The position numbers and the translations under genes were made by a program. A stretch of DNA of 64,000 nt from Streptomyces griseus (GTDB lineage: Bacteria; Actinomycetota; Actinomycetes; Streptomycetales; Streptomycetaceae): assembly GCF_001715295.1 (NCBI RefSeq), contig NZ_MDKB01000003.1, positions 885,954 to 949,953 on the forward strand, written 5' to 3'. The notes under the pieces were generated by a model. That model saw nothing but the letters and a program-made list of their open reading frames with translations. It did no database searches and was not told where the DNA came from. Each line of letters starts with the position of its first letter. The first letter of the stretch is position 1. Below, one piece after another: positions 24,719-33,465 of the stretch.

Positions 24719-26221
24719 TCAGGCGTTGGCCTGCGGCTTCTTCCGGCGGAGGAAGAAGACCGCGCCGCCGCCGAGGACGACGAGAGCGATGGCCACACCG
24801 GCGATCACGGGGGTGGCGCTGGAGCCGCCCGTCGCGGCGAGGTCACCCTCGGCGCCGGTCGTGCCGGTGGTTCCGGTGGTGCCGGCGCCGGACGGTGCCG
24901 GCGTGGGCTGGTCGGAGCCGGTCTGCGTCTCGGTGTCGCCACCCGGCGCGGGGGTGCCGGCGGTCTTGCAGTCCAGGACGCCCTTGAAGTTCTTCTCGTA
25001 GCCGCCCGGGCCGGTGATCGTGAAGTCGTACGCCTGGTCCTCGCCGACCGGGATGGTCACCGTGCGGGTCCCGCCGGCCTCGATCGTGTTCTTCTTGCCG
25101 GCCAGCTCGAAGGTGAACGGCTCGTCACCCGTGTTGCTCGCGGTGATGTCCACGCCGCCCTTGGCGCAGTTCTTCTCCGCGGTGAGGGCGGGGACGGGGC
25201 CCGTCTTGGCCCAGGTGGCGGTGGCCGCGGCGGTGACGGCGGACTCGCTGGAGCCGGCCAGGATCATCGTCTGGCTCTTGATCAGCCCGGTGAAGACCCG
25301 GCCCACGGGGACCGAGGTCGTCGCCTGCACGCTCAGCGAGGCGTTGCCGTCCGCGGTGCCCGCGGGGACGTCGAAGTAGAGCGCCGCTCCGTCGGCGGCC
25401 TCGGTGACGGGCTTGCCGTCCTTGTCGGTGACCTTGACCCCGCTGGCGGCGGAGTCGACGGGCGGGGCCACGGACACCTGGTCCGCGTCCGTGTGGACGG
25501 TGATCGGACCGAGCCGCTCGCCGGCCTTGCCGGAGACGGCGGCGGGCTCCAGGGCGACGGACGCCTTGGGCTCGGCGACGTCCTCGGCCTTCTCCTCGAG
25601 CCAGTCGGCCAGCTTCTCGGCGTTCTCGTCCTTGGCCGTGACGTCGGCCTTGTCCGAGTAGCGCCAGATGGCGACCTGGGTGCCCGCGGCAGCGGTCTTC
25701 TCGGTGAGCGGGCCGGTCCCGGCCTCCTTCGCGAGCGCCGCGAAGTCGTCGATCTGCGGGTAGGAGTGCTGCAGGATCCAGCGGATCTTGCCCGCGTTCT
25801 CGTTCTTACCGAGCGAGGACTGGTCCCAGGGGGTCTCCTGGTACTTCGCGCCGTCCTTGGTCGGGGTGTGGAAGTCGATGCAGTACGTCTTGATCGTGCC
25901 GCCGCCGTCGACCTGCATCTCGAACAGGCCGGCGGGAAGCTGCTGGGGCTTCTTGCCGTCGCCGGTGTTGAGCAGCGCGTAGTCGTAGGCGTCCTTCTTC
26001 AGCCCGCCCAGGACGGCGGTCGCGCCGCCCTGGTGCTGGCTGGGCTCCTCCGCCGAAGCCGTCGTCGCACCGGCGAGGGTGCCGGCCGCCAGAAGGCCGG
26101 AGGCCATCACGGCGGCTGCCGCGCGGGCGAGGCCGTGGCGGTGACCTCCGCTCCGGCTCCGTATCGAATGCGCCGTCGTCGCCGAGGACGACGGGGCGGA
26201 TGCTGAAGACGCTGAAAACAC
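24719..26221 (-). CDS. Cys-Gln thioester-domain surface protein with LAXTG sortase signal
   Basis: 500 residues from GTG 26221 (RBS GGAGGGG). A long signal peptide ends at about residue 57 (GATTASAEE). The thioester domain follows: Cys114 (TYCIDFHTPT) and Gln182 (AGTQVAIWRYS, the TQXA signature) are the pair that forms an internal thioester able to bond covalently to host or surface amines. Two beta-sandwich stalk regions and a Thr/Gly/Pro-rich segment follow, then LAATG (about 461-465), a hydrophobic helix and RRKK, which is the LAXTG signal used by class E sortases in Streptomyces. It is thus exported and cross-linked to the wall. Single gene with its own terminator. Confidence 0.9.
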   Translation of the reverse strand: MFSASSASAPSSSATTAHSIRSRSGGHRHGLARAAAAVMASGLLAAGTLAGATTASAEEPSQHQGGATAVLGGLKKDAYDYALLNTGDGKKPQQLPAGLFEMQVDGGGTIKTYCIDFHTPTKDGAKYQETPWDQSSLGKNENAGKIRWILQHSYPQIDDFAALAKEAGTGPLTEKTAAAGTQVAIWRYSDKADVTAKDENAEKLADWLEEKAEDVAEPKASVALEPAAVSGKAGERLGPITVHTDADQVSVAPPVDSAASGVKVTDKDGKPVTEAADGAALYFDVPAGTADGNASLSVQATTSVPVGRVFTGLIKSQTMILAGSSESAVTAAATATWAKTGPVPALTAEKNCAKGGVDITASNTGDEPFTFELAGKKNTIEAGGTRTVTIPVGEDQAYDFTITGPGGYEKNFKGVLDCKTAGTPAPGGDTETQTGSDQPTPAPSGAGTTGTTGTTGAEGDLAATGGSSATPVIAGVAIALVVLGGGAVFFLRRKKPQANA

Positions 26222-26408
26222 AGAATTCCCCTCCGGGCGAGACCTTCACGCGTGGTGTGCGTGTGGGAGGTGCCTCGCCAGCAAACTCAAGTGCCGCATG
26301 AGTACGGGGGAATCGTATGGAGCAGGCGGAGGAGAGTCCCCCGTCATGCCGTCAGATAACCATTCCGACTCGCAATCGTTATAGCCGACTTCGGCGCGCC
26401 CCCCTTGT
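26222..26408. other. Intergenic region between surface protein and ssb
   Basis: About 190 bases that hold the promoter of the minus-strand surface protein and the 3' end of the ssb transcript. It is AT-richer than its surroundings (cagataaccattccgactc). A TATAAC hexamer on the minus strand near 26383 could be a -10 element, but without a convincing -35 I do not assign it. Confidence 0.35.
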
Positions 26409-26834
26409 TCAGGTCACCGACACCATTGCTTTGGCCTGTTTCTGACGATGCACCGGTTCCGTGAGTGCGGGCTCCGCCTTGGCCACCCGTCTGAACGCGG
26501 CGGTGCCTCTGCTCAGATCGTGTCCCACCGTCGTGGCCTCGACGTCCACGAACGTCTTCCACGCCCCGTCCCGTTCCTCCTCGCGCACCTTCAGACGGCC
26601 GTGGACGAGGAGGGGCTCCCCCACGGAGACCGAACCCGCCAGGTTCGACGCGAGCGTCCGCCAGGCCCAGACCGTGTAGAAACTCGTGCGCCCGTCGGCC
26701 CAGAGCTGCCTCTCGCGGTCCCAGCGCCTGGGCGTCACCGCCATACGGAAGCGTGCCGTCGGACCCGTCGCCGTATCCCGGAAATCCACCGGGGTGGCGG
26801 CATTGCCCACCAGCGTCACCCATGTCTCGTTCAT
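26409..26834 (-). CDS. ssbB: Single-stranded DNA-binding protein, SsbB-like paralogue
   Basis: 141 residues. An OB-fold SSB domain (MNETWVTLVGNAATPVDFRD, RFRMAVTPRRWDRERQLWADG, FYTVWAWRTLASN, EPLLVHGRLKVREEE) with a short tail that lacks the acidic DDEIPF-type C-terminus of the main SSB. This is the pattern of S. coelicolor SsbB (SCO2683), which acts in chromosome segregation during sporulation, while SsbA is the essential replication SSB. It lies directly downstream of the dynamin genes on the same strand (111 bases), which fits a sporulation role. The name is by family pattern and context. Confidence 0.82.
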   Translation of the reverse strand: MNETWVTLVGNAATPVDFRDTATGPTARFRMAVTPRRWDRERQLWADGRTSFYTVWAWRTLASNLAGSVSVGEPLLVHGRLKVREEERDGAWKTFVDVEATTVGHDLSRGTAAFRRVAKAEPALTEPVHRQKQAKAMVSVT

Positions 26835-26945
26835 TTCCCGTCCCCCGTGCCCATCGTGTCCGTTCGAACGGACCCGGTCCGCACCGGGTCCGCTCCGATG
26901 TCCTCCATGCTGGACGGGATAGCGGAATTCCGCCGGGCCTGTGGA

Positions 26946-29084
26946 TTACCGGCCGGTTGTGGACAACTCCGTCACCGCCACGTACCGCTCCCGCACTTCC
27001 CGGTACCGGGCCAGTTCCGCGGCGACCGGGTCGAGGACCCTGGCCCGGCCGCAGCCCGCGGCCGCCTCGCGCAGCCGCCGCTCCGCCTCCTGCCCGTACC
27101 GGCGCGCGGGTCCGCGGGCGGCGGCGACGCAGGACCATTCCACGAGCGGCCCGCCGAGGACGCCGGCCAGCATGAGCAGGGCCGGGGTGACCAGACCGGG
27201 TTCGAGCACACCGACGATCTGGCCGAGCAGCCAGAGGCCGCCGAAGAGCTGAAGCAGCGACATGGAGGCCTGTGCCAGCACTGCCGCGGGCCACCAGGCG
27301 GGGCGGGGCGGCCGGCCGGCCCGGCCGCCGACCGGCCCCGCGGTGGACGTACCCGCCCGGCCGTCGGCCCCGGCCGCTCCCGGGGGCGCACCCTCTGCCG
27401 CGGCCTCGGCCGGACCGGCGGGCCGGCCCGCAGCCGTGGTCCTGCCCCTGCCCGCCGTTCGCGCGCTCCTGCCTCTGCCCGCTGACCCCGAGGTCGCCCC
27501 CGTACCCGCCGCGCCGCGTCCCCCGTCCCCGGTGCGTACCGTCCCCGGGCCCGCGGAAGACTCTGCACGTCCGGAGCCGTTCGCGCCCTCCGAGGCGGCC
27601 GGACCGGCACCCCGGCTCCCCGTACGGCCCCGGCTCCCCCCGCCGGACTGCGACCCGGCGTTCCGGGAGAGGGCGTCCAGTGCCTCCGGCAGCCCTCGCG
27701 CGCCGTTCACCGCCGCCTCGCGCACGGCCTGGGCCCACGGGGCGGGCAGTCCCTCGACCGCGTCGTCCGCCAGCATCCGCACGGCCTGCTCCACCCGCTG
27801 CCGGGCGGTGAGCTCCTCCTCCGCGGGCGGCGCGAGCACCTGCGCCATCAGGTCCAGGCCGCCGAGCTGCCGGGTGGACCGGTACCAGCGCCACAGCCGC
27901 AGCCACGGGGTCCCACAGGCCCGCCCGGCGTTCCTGCGCCACTCGCGCTCGGCCGCCTGTCCGGCCGCCGCCGCGCCGACGGCCTCCGCCAGCCGGTCGG
28001 TGAACTCCTCACGGGACCGCTCACCGAGTCCGGGACGCCCCTCGGCGACGTACACGGGCCGCAGCCGCGCGGCCGCCGCGTCCACGTCGGCGGAGAGCCG
28101 GAGCGCCGCCGCCGAGCGGTCCTGCACCAGCTTGCCCAGCAGTTCCCGCAGGTCGGCGAGGCCCTCACCGGTGAGGGCGGACAGGGACATGACCGTGGCG
28201 CCCGGCTCTCCGTGCTCCCCCACCGCCATGCCGTCCTCGTCGAGCAGCCTGCGCAGATCGTCCAGGACGAGATCGGCCGCCTCGCCGGGGAGCCGGTCGA
28301 TCTGGTTGAGGACGACGAAGGTGACCTCCGCGTGCCCGGCCAGCGGGCGCAGATAGCGTTCGTGCAGGGTCGCGTCGGCGTACTTCTCCGGGTCGACGAC
28401 CCAGATCACCGCATCGACCAGGGCCAGCACCCGGTCCACCTGGTCCCGGTGGCCGGTGGCGGCGGAGTCGTGGTCCGGGAGGTCCACGAGGACGAGTCCC
28501 CGCAGCGCCTCGTCGGCCTGCGCGCTGCCCGGGACCGGCCTGCGCCGCAGGCGGCCGGGGATGGCCAGCCGGTCCAGCAGCCCGGCGGCACCGTCCGTCC
28601 AGCTGCAGGCGATCGGCGCGGACGTCGTCGGCCGGCGCAGCCCGGTCTCGGAGATCTGCGCGCCCGCGAGCGCGTTGAAGAGCGTGGACTTCCCACTCCC
28701 GGTGGCCCCCGCGACGGCGACGACCGTGTGCCGGGAGGAGAGCCGGCGGCGGGCCGACGCCTCGTCGAGCACCCGCCCCGCCTCGGCGAGCGTGTCCCCC
28801 TCGAGCCTGGCGCGGGAGAGCCCGACCAGTTCGCGCAGCGCGTCGACCCTCGGCCCCAGGGCGCCGCCCGGCAGCCCGTACGCCTCGGCCTGGGGAGGGG
28901 CGTCGTCGCGGGTCGGCCGCTGTTCCGACCGGTCGTCCTCGGGCAGGGCCTCGGCGGCGCGCCGCGCGATGAGCCCGTCGTCCCAGCGCCACGCCTCGGC
29001 CGCCTCCGCCGCCTCGGCCTTTCCGCGCTCCGGTCCCGGCCCCTGGCCGCGATCCTTGTCCGTGAGGGCAGTCAACGCTGCCAC
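26946..29084 (-). CDS. dynB: Dynamin-like GTPase with C-terminal membrane helices (DynB-like)
   Basis: 712 residues from GTG 29084, which overlaps the upstream gene by 13 bases. The GTPase domain begins near 130 with G1 GATGSGKSTLFNALAG, then the G2 Thr region RRPTTSAPI, G3 DLPDHDS and G4 NQID. A helical middle, a low-complexity Gly/Arg/Ser-rich insert (about 475-580) and two membrane helices (about 597-640) follow. This is the layout of DynB, which with DynA stabilises FtsZ rings during Streptomyces sporulation septation. Coupled to the preceding GTPase gene, as known for dynA/dynB. Confidence 0.85.
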   Translation of the reverse strand: MAALTALTDKDRGQGPGPERGKAEAAEAAEAWRWDDGLIARRAAEALPEDDRSEQRPTRDDAPPQAEAYGLPGGALGPRVDALRELVGLSRARLEGDTLAEAGRVLDEASARRRLSSRHTVVAVAGATGSGKSTLFNALAGAQISETGLRRPTTSAPIACSWTDGAAGLLDRLAIPGRLRRRPVPGSAQADEALRGLVLVDLPDHDSAATGHRDQVDRVLALVDAVIWVVDPEKYADATLHERYLRPLAGHAEVTFVVLNQIDRLPGEAADLVLDDLRRLLDEDGMAVGEHGEPGATVMSLSALTGEGLADLRELLGKLVQDRSAAALRLSADVDAAAARLRPVYVAEGRPGLGERSREEFTDRLAEAVGAAAAGQAAEREWRRNAGRACGTPWLRLWRWYRSTRQLGGLDLMAQVLAPPAEEELTARQRVEQAVRMLADDAVEGLPAPWAQAVREAAVNGARGLPEALDALSRNAGSQSGGGSRGRTGSRGAGPAASEGANGSGRAESSAGPGTVRTGDGGRGAAGTGATSGSAGRGRSARTAGRGRTTAAGRPAGPAEAAAEGAPPGAAGADGRAGTSTAGPVGGRAGRPPRPAWWPAAVLAQASMSLLQLFGGLWLLGQIVGVLEPGLVTPALLMLAGVLGGPLVEWSCVAAARGPARRYGQEAERRLREAAAGCGRARVLDPVAAELARYREVRERYVAVTELSTTGR

Positions 29085-30724
29085 CTCGCCTTCTGCAGTA
29101 GGGAGAGCGCGGCGATGAGTTCGGCCTGCGGCTCGGGGGCGATCTCCAGCGCGTCGAGCGGGGCGAGCCGCCGGTCGCGCTCACCGTGCAGGACCTGCTC
29201 CAGATAGCTGGTCAGCAATGCCCCGCCCTTGTCGCGCAGCCGCAACGCGCCGTGGGCGCCGATCCGTTCGGCGAGCTGCTCCCCGGCGCCACGGGCCCGG
29301 CGTCCCCCGAGCAGGGCGGCGGCCAGCAGCGCGGCGACCGTTTCGGCGTCGGGCGCGGCGTTGCGCTCCATCTGCCGCACCTCCTCTTCGGCCAGTTCCT
29401 CCAGGACGCGCCGCCAACGCCGTACGGCCATGGCGATCCGGCCCTGGACGTCCTCGGTCGGCCCCCATCCCCCGGCCTCCCGGCCCGCGCCCTCGAACCG
29501 GAAGTCACCCGCCGCGGGGTCCCGCCGCCAGGCGGTGCGGATCTGTTCGTCGGCGGCGGCGACGGCGCACTGGAGCAGTGCGGCGAGGCTCTCCACGAGG
29601 GCGTCCAGCAGTTCACCGGCCGTGCTGTAGAGCGGGTATCCGCGCCACCGGGTGCGGGCTCCACCGGCGAGTACGGCGCCGCTCTGCAACCGCCGGCGGA
29701 CGCGGGACGACTCCTTCGTGTAGGCCTCCTCCACCACGCCGGTCAGCCGCACGGCCGCCGCGTACTGCGCGGCCACGGCCCCCGCGAGTTCGGGCAGCCG
29801 CATGTCGAGTGAGCCGATGACTCCCGACGCGGTGCGGCCCACGGCCTGCTGACGGGCCGCCGGGTCCTGCGCCCGGTGGGTGAGCCAGGCGCGCAGCGGG
29901 GCGACGGCCGTGGTGGGGAGCAGCCCGCTGCCGCCGCCCGCGGACTCGGGCAGTTCGGGGATGGTGAACCGGGGCACGTCGCCGAGTCCGGCCCGGGTGA
30001 GCAGCGCCGCGTACTGCCGTGACACCTCGGCGATCACCTGGTGCGGCACCCGGTCCAGAACGGTGACGAGGGAGGCGTCGTACTCCTTGGCGGTACGGAG
30101 CATGTGCCACGGGACCGCGTCGGCGTACCGGGAAGCGGTGGTGACCATGACCCACACGTCGGCCGCGCAGATGAGTTCGGCGGCCAGGACCCGGTTGCCC
30201 ACGACGAGTGAGTCGATGTCGGGGGCGTCCAGGAGCGCGAGCCCCCGGGGCAGCGTCGCGGCGGTCTCCACGCGCAGTACGGTGCCGTCCTGGTCCCCGT
30301 CCGCCCCCAGGTGGTCCAGCCCGTCCGGGTCCGGGACCTGCCCCGGAGGAAGCCAGATCCGGGTCAGCTGGGGCAGGACCCGGACACCTGCGAACCAGTG
30401 GTGGTCGTCGGGGTGGCAGACGAGTACCGGCGTCCGCGTCGTCGGGCGCAGCACACCGGCCTCACTGACCCGGCAGCCCACGAGCGAGTTGACGAGCGTC
30501 GACTTGCCGGCACCGGTGGAACCGCCGATCACGGCGAGCACCGGCGCTTCGGGGTCCTTGAGGCGCGGAACGAGGTAGTCGTCGAGCTGGGCGAGCAGTT
30601 CGGTCCTGGTCTGCCGGGCCCGGGCGGCCCCCGGCAGCGGGAGGGGAAGACGCACGGCAGCGACACGGTCGCGCAGGGCGGAAAGTGCGTCGATGAGCTG
30701 GGGCCGTACATCCATGGTGACCAC
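29072..30724 (-). CDS. dynA: Dynamin-like GTPase, soluble partner (DynA-like)
   Basis: 550 residues from GTG 30724 (VVTMDVRPQLIDALSALRD); ATG 30715 is the alternative, and neither has a clear Shine-Dalgarno. G1 GGSTGAGKSTLVNSLVG starts near residue 61, followed by RPTTRTPV, G3 DAPDID and helical C-terminal domains without membrane segments. It is the peripheral partner of the membrane-bound second GTPase; the two are expected to co-assemble at division sites. Overlapping stop/start argues for equal synthesis. A possible -10 (TATACG, minus strand near 30761-30766) lies about 40 bases upstream. Confidence 0.83.
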   Translation of the reverse strand: MVTMDVRPQLIDALSALRDRVAAVRLPLPLPGAARARQTRTELLAQLDDYLVPRLKDPEAPVLAVIGGSTGAGKSTLVNSLVGCRVSEAGVLRPTTRTPVLVCHPDDHHWFAGVRVLPQLTRIWLPPGQVPDPDGLDHLGADGDQDGTVLRVETAATLPRGLALLDAPDIDSLVVGNRVLAAELICAADVWVMVTTASRYADAVPWHMLRTAKEYDASLVTVLDRVPHQVIAEVSRQYAALLTRAGLGDVPRFTIPELPESAGGGSGLLPTTAVAPLRAWLTHRAQDPAARQQAVGRTASGVIGSLDMRLPELAGAVAAQYAAAVRLTGVVEEAYTKESSRVRRRLQSGAVLAGGARTRWRGYPLYSTAGELLDALVESLAALLQCAVAAADEQIRTAWRRDPAAGDFRFEGAGREAGGWGPTEDVQGRIAMAVRRWRRVLEELAEEEVRQMERNAAPDAETVAALLAAALLGGRRARGAGEQLAERIGAHGALRLRDKGGALLTSYLEQVLHGERDRRLAPLDALEIAPEPQAELIAALSLLQKARWQR

Positions 30725-31032
30725 ATGGGAAGAATGCCCAATTTTGAAGGCTTTTTGAAGCGTATAGCCCTCTCTGCGCGGCGGATCCACCCGGGGGACA
30801 GAGGGGACGAGCGGGGCGCAGGCATAACGAGTGCACAACACCCGGCGCCCGAGGCGCGAAAAGCGGTGCATGAAGCGCACCTAACTGCGATTATCGGTTC
30901 GCTTCACCGAACCTACACATCGTGCCACGCAGGTGAAGCAAGCGGGACGAGGCGATCTGAGCCCTATCCTTGTCCCGGCAAGGTCCCGGATGGCTCGATC
31001 CAGTGCCCTCCGGACCACAGAGGCCGACACCG
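30725..31032. other. Divergent upstream region of dynA and tRNA-Arg
   Basis: About 300 bases without a convincing gene. It contains an AT-rich stretch just upstream of dynA (30735-30770), which should hold its promoter, and a sequence before the tRNA with a TATCCT hexamer near 30964 as a possible -10. No operator palindrome was noticed. Confidence 0.4.
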
Positions 31033-31105
31033 GCCCCCGTAGCTCAGTGGATAGAGCAGGCGCCTTCTAAGCGCTTGGCCGCAGGTTCGAGTCCTGCCGG
31101 GGGCG
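31033..31105 (+). tRNA. tRNA-Arg (anticodon TCT)
   Basis: A complete 73-base cloverleaf. The acceptor stem GCCCCCG pairs with CGGGGGC, the D arm is GCTCAGTGGATAGAGC, the anticodon arm GGCGC / GCGCT has loop CTTCTAA (anticodon at 31066-31068), and the T arm is GCAGG-TTCGAGT-CCTGC. The 3' CCA is not encoded, as is common in Streptomyces. It reads rare AGA codons. No integrated element abuts the 3' end within the window. Confidence 0.95.
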
Positions 31106-31431
31106 CACATTCATGTAGGTCAGAGGCCAGTGGTCGCCTGAGAAGGCGTACGGGGCACTCTCGTACCCACTCGACGGCGATCCGGGAATCATCGCGGCCG
31201 CCACCGCCCCCCGCCGACCGCACGAGGCGCATGCCGGGCACCGGCCGCAGGTGCGGGCCCTGCGGGACCGCGGCGAGCACGACGCCGTCGGCGGGTGGGG
31301 CGAGGCGGAGGACGCCGGCGGATTCCGTCGCCTCGCCGCGGCCCCGACCGAGGTGCGACCCTGGGAAAGGGAGAGATTCCGGACGCCGGGCCGCGGAACG
31401 GATGCCGTCGCCCGCTTGGAGGCGAACCACT
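31106..31431. other. Gene-free region after tRNA-Arg
   Basis: About 325 bases between the tRNA and the phosphoribosyltransferase gene. Open frames exist but have no recognisable protein or start site. A short inverted repeat (GTACG ... CGTAC near 31149-31173) could end tRNA transcription. The last 14 bases carry GGAGG for the next gene. Confidence 0.4.
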
Positions 31432-32718
31432 GTGCTGTTCACCGACCGCACGGACGCCGGACGGCAGCTCGCCGAGGCGCTGCGCCACCTGAGGCAGCGC
31501 GATCCCGTCGTCCTGGGACTGCCGCGTGGCGGCGTCCCGGTGGCGTACGAGGTGGCACGGGAGCTCGACGCCCCGCTGGATGTGGCCGTGGTCCGCAAGC
31601 TCGGGGTCCCCTACCACCCCGAGCTCGGCTTCGGCGCCATCGGTGAGGGCGGGGTCCGCGTCATCAGCGACGAGATCGTCCGCCACGCCGGGGTACGGGC
31701 GGAGGACCTCACCTCCGTCGAGCGGACCGAGGAGGCGGAACTCGTACGGCGTGCGCACGCCTACCGGGAGGGCCGCCCGCGTCTCCCGCTCACGGGCCGC
31801 GCGGTGGTCGTGGTGGACGACGGGATCGCCACCGGGGCGACCGCCAGAGCCGCCTGCCGGGTGGTACGGGCGCAGGGCGCCGCGTACGTCGTCCTCGCCG
31901 TACCGGTGGCCTCGCCCGACGCGGTCGCCCGGCTGCGGGACGACGTGGACGAGGTGGTGTGCCTGTCCACGCCGAACCTGTTCTCGGCCGTCGGGGAGTG
32001 GTACCGGGACTTCTCCCAGACCACCGACGAAGAGGTCGTCTCCCTGCTGGCCCGCGCCCGGAAGGGCGACGGCTTCCCGGCCGTGTCCGCCGAGGAGGTG
32101 GAGGTCGTCTCCGGCCCGACCGGCCTGGTCGGGGATCTCGCACTACCCGCGGACGCCGGGGCCGTCGTGGTGTTCGCCCACGGCTCCGGCAGCAGCCGTC
32201 ACAGTCCGCGCAACCGCGCCGTGGCGTCCGCCCTGAACCGGGCGGGCCTGGGCACCCTCCTCCTCGATCTCCTCACGCCCGGCGAGGAGGCCGACCGCGC
32301 CAACGTCTTCGACATCGGCCTGCTCGCCGGACGGCTGGCGGACGCCACCCACTGGCTGCGGGGCCGGGTCTCCCTCCCGGTCGGCTCCTTCGGGGCGAGC
32401 ACAGGGGCGGCGGCCGCGCTGCGGGCAGCCGCCGCGCCCGACTCGGGCGTCGGCGCCGTGGTCTCCCGAGGCGGGCGCCCCGACCTGGCCGGGGCGGACC
32501 TGTCCTTGGTACGGGCGCCGACGCTGCTCATCGTGGGCGGCGCCGACACCACGGTGATCGACCTCAACCGGCAGGCCCAGGCGGCGCTGTACTGCGAGAA
32601 CCGGCTGGAGATCGTGCCGGGCGCCACCCACCTCTTCGAGGAGCCGGGCACCCTGGACCGGGTCGCCGACCTGGCGAGGGACTGGTTCACCGGTCATCTG
32701 GTGCGGCAGGCCGGGTAG
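31432..32718 (+). CDS. Phosphoribosyltransferase-alpha/beta hydrolase fusion protein
   Basis: 428 residues from GTG 31432 with GGAGG at 31418-31422. Residues 1-210 form a type I phosphoribosyltransferase domain with the PRPP-binding loop VVVVDDGIATGATARAA and the N-terminal GLPRGGVPVAYEVARELDAPLD. Residues 225-428 form a dienelactone-hydrolase-like alpha/beta hydrolase (VVVFAHGSGSSRHS as oxyanion region, GSFGASTGAAAAL as nucleophile elbow, GATHLFEEPG with the catalytic His). This two-domain form is known in actinobacteria (for example Rv0571c, a dormancy-regulon gene), but its substrate is not established. The hydrolase half probably retains activity since the triad positions are present. Confidence 0.88.
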   Translation: MLFTDRTDAGRQLAEALRHLRQRDPVVLGLPRGGVPVAYEVARELDAPLDVAVVRKLGVPYHPELGFGAIGEGGVRVISDEIVRHAGVRAEDLTSVERTEEAELVRRAHAYREGRPRLPLTGRAVVVVDDGIATGATARAACRVVRAQGAAYVVLAVPVASPDAVARLRDDVDEVVCLSTPNLFSAVGEWYRDFSQTTDEEVVSLLARARKGDGFPAVSAEEVEVVSGPTGLVGDLALPADAGAVVVFAHGSGSSRHSPRNRAVASALNRAGLGTLLLDLLTPGEEADRANVFDIGLLAGRLADATHWLRGRVSLPVGSFGASTGAAAALRAAAAPDSGVGAVVSRGGRPDLAGADLSLVRAPTLLIVGGADTTVIDLNRQAQAALYCENRLEIVPGATHLFEEPGTLDRVADLARDWFTGHLVRQAG

Positions 32719-32835
32719 GGCCGGCGCCGGACGCCTGCGACAGACCGGCGGGCGGCCGCGAGCCGGGCACCGCGGGCCGAAGCCCATGGCCTCCCGCGGT
32801 ACTTCCGGCCCGGCGCCACACTCCCGCCGCCACCG

Positions 32836-33029
32836 TCAGCGGCCGGCCACCGCCCGCCCGTACGGAACGAGCCGGACCGGTCCGACCAGTCCGTACTTCT
32901 GCCGCTGCGCCACCCCGAAGACGGGCGCGTTGCTGACCCGCAGCCGGTTGAGGAGGGTCGTGGCGACCTCCACCTCGATGGTGTTGGCGCCCGCGCGCAG
33001 GTACGGACCGACGTCGTGGCCGTCAGCTG
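32836..33029 (-). pseudogene. 3' fragment of a secreted/GH-type glycosidase (rhamnosidase-like)
   Basis: An open stretch of about 64 codons on the minus strand, ending with TGA (32836-32838). It reads DVGPYLRAGANTIEVEVATT, LLNRLRVSNAPVFG and YGLVGPVRLVPYGRAV, the typical C-terminal jelly-roll of large actinobacterial glycoside hydrolases (alpha-L-rhamnosidase/GH2-like). The rest of the gene is missing: at 33029/33030 the sequence switches to an IS4-type transposase remnant on the other strand. The gene was therefore truncated by insertion and deletion. Confidence 0.75.
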
Positions 33030-33436
33030 GTCCTGAGATCGCAGTATCCCGATGGCGTCGAGCAGGAAATCTACGGTTCCTCCTTGTGCATCACGCATTA
33101 CGGGACGTTATGCACCGCACAGCTCACCAAGCCGGCCTCGGCCCCGACCGGCTGTCTTTCACCCGCACCCTTCGCATCGCCCGCCGACACGTCACCGACC
33201 AGGCGGCACTTCCTCCCTCTCGACTCAGCCGAGCCTTGACCCACACCGCCCGTGAGCTGCTGGAACGACTTCTCCCACCCCGCAGACAACGCTCCAACCC
33301 CCGCGTCATCAAACGCAAGATGAGTAACTGGCACCTCAAACGCACCCACCACCGCAACCCACCCCAACCACCCACCAGGGCAATCGCACTCGTCCCACCC
33401 ACCAAAGCAACCGGCAGCCGCCAAACTGTCACCTGA
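33030..33436 (+). pseudogene. IS4-family transposase remnant, truncated and frameshifted
   Basis: C-terminal part of an IS4-type transposase. The first 15 codons (VLRSQYPDGVEQEIYG, 33030-33077) are in one frame. The rest (FLLVHHALRDVM, DRLSFTRTLRIARRHVTD, NPRVIKRKMSNWHLKR) continues in another, so one base has been lost near 33075. The stop is at 33434-33436. The N-terminal catalytic part and both insertion-sequence ends are absent. It contains a TTA leucine codon in the ALRDVM segment, rare in Streptomyces, and base composition is lower in GC than neighbours. It abuts the glycosidase fragment. Confidence 0.85.
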
Positions 33437-33465
33437 AACACCGGTATCGGGCCTAAGGGCTGTTC

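Noticed and set aside
31033..31105. tRNA-Arg as attachment site of an integrated island
   Set aside because: No integrase gene and no duplicated tRNA 3' end were noticed nearby; the neighbouring IS4 relic is not adjacent to the tRNA.
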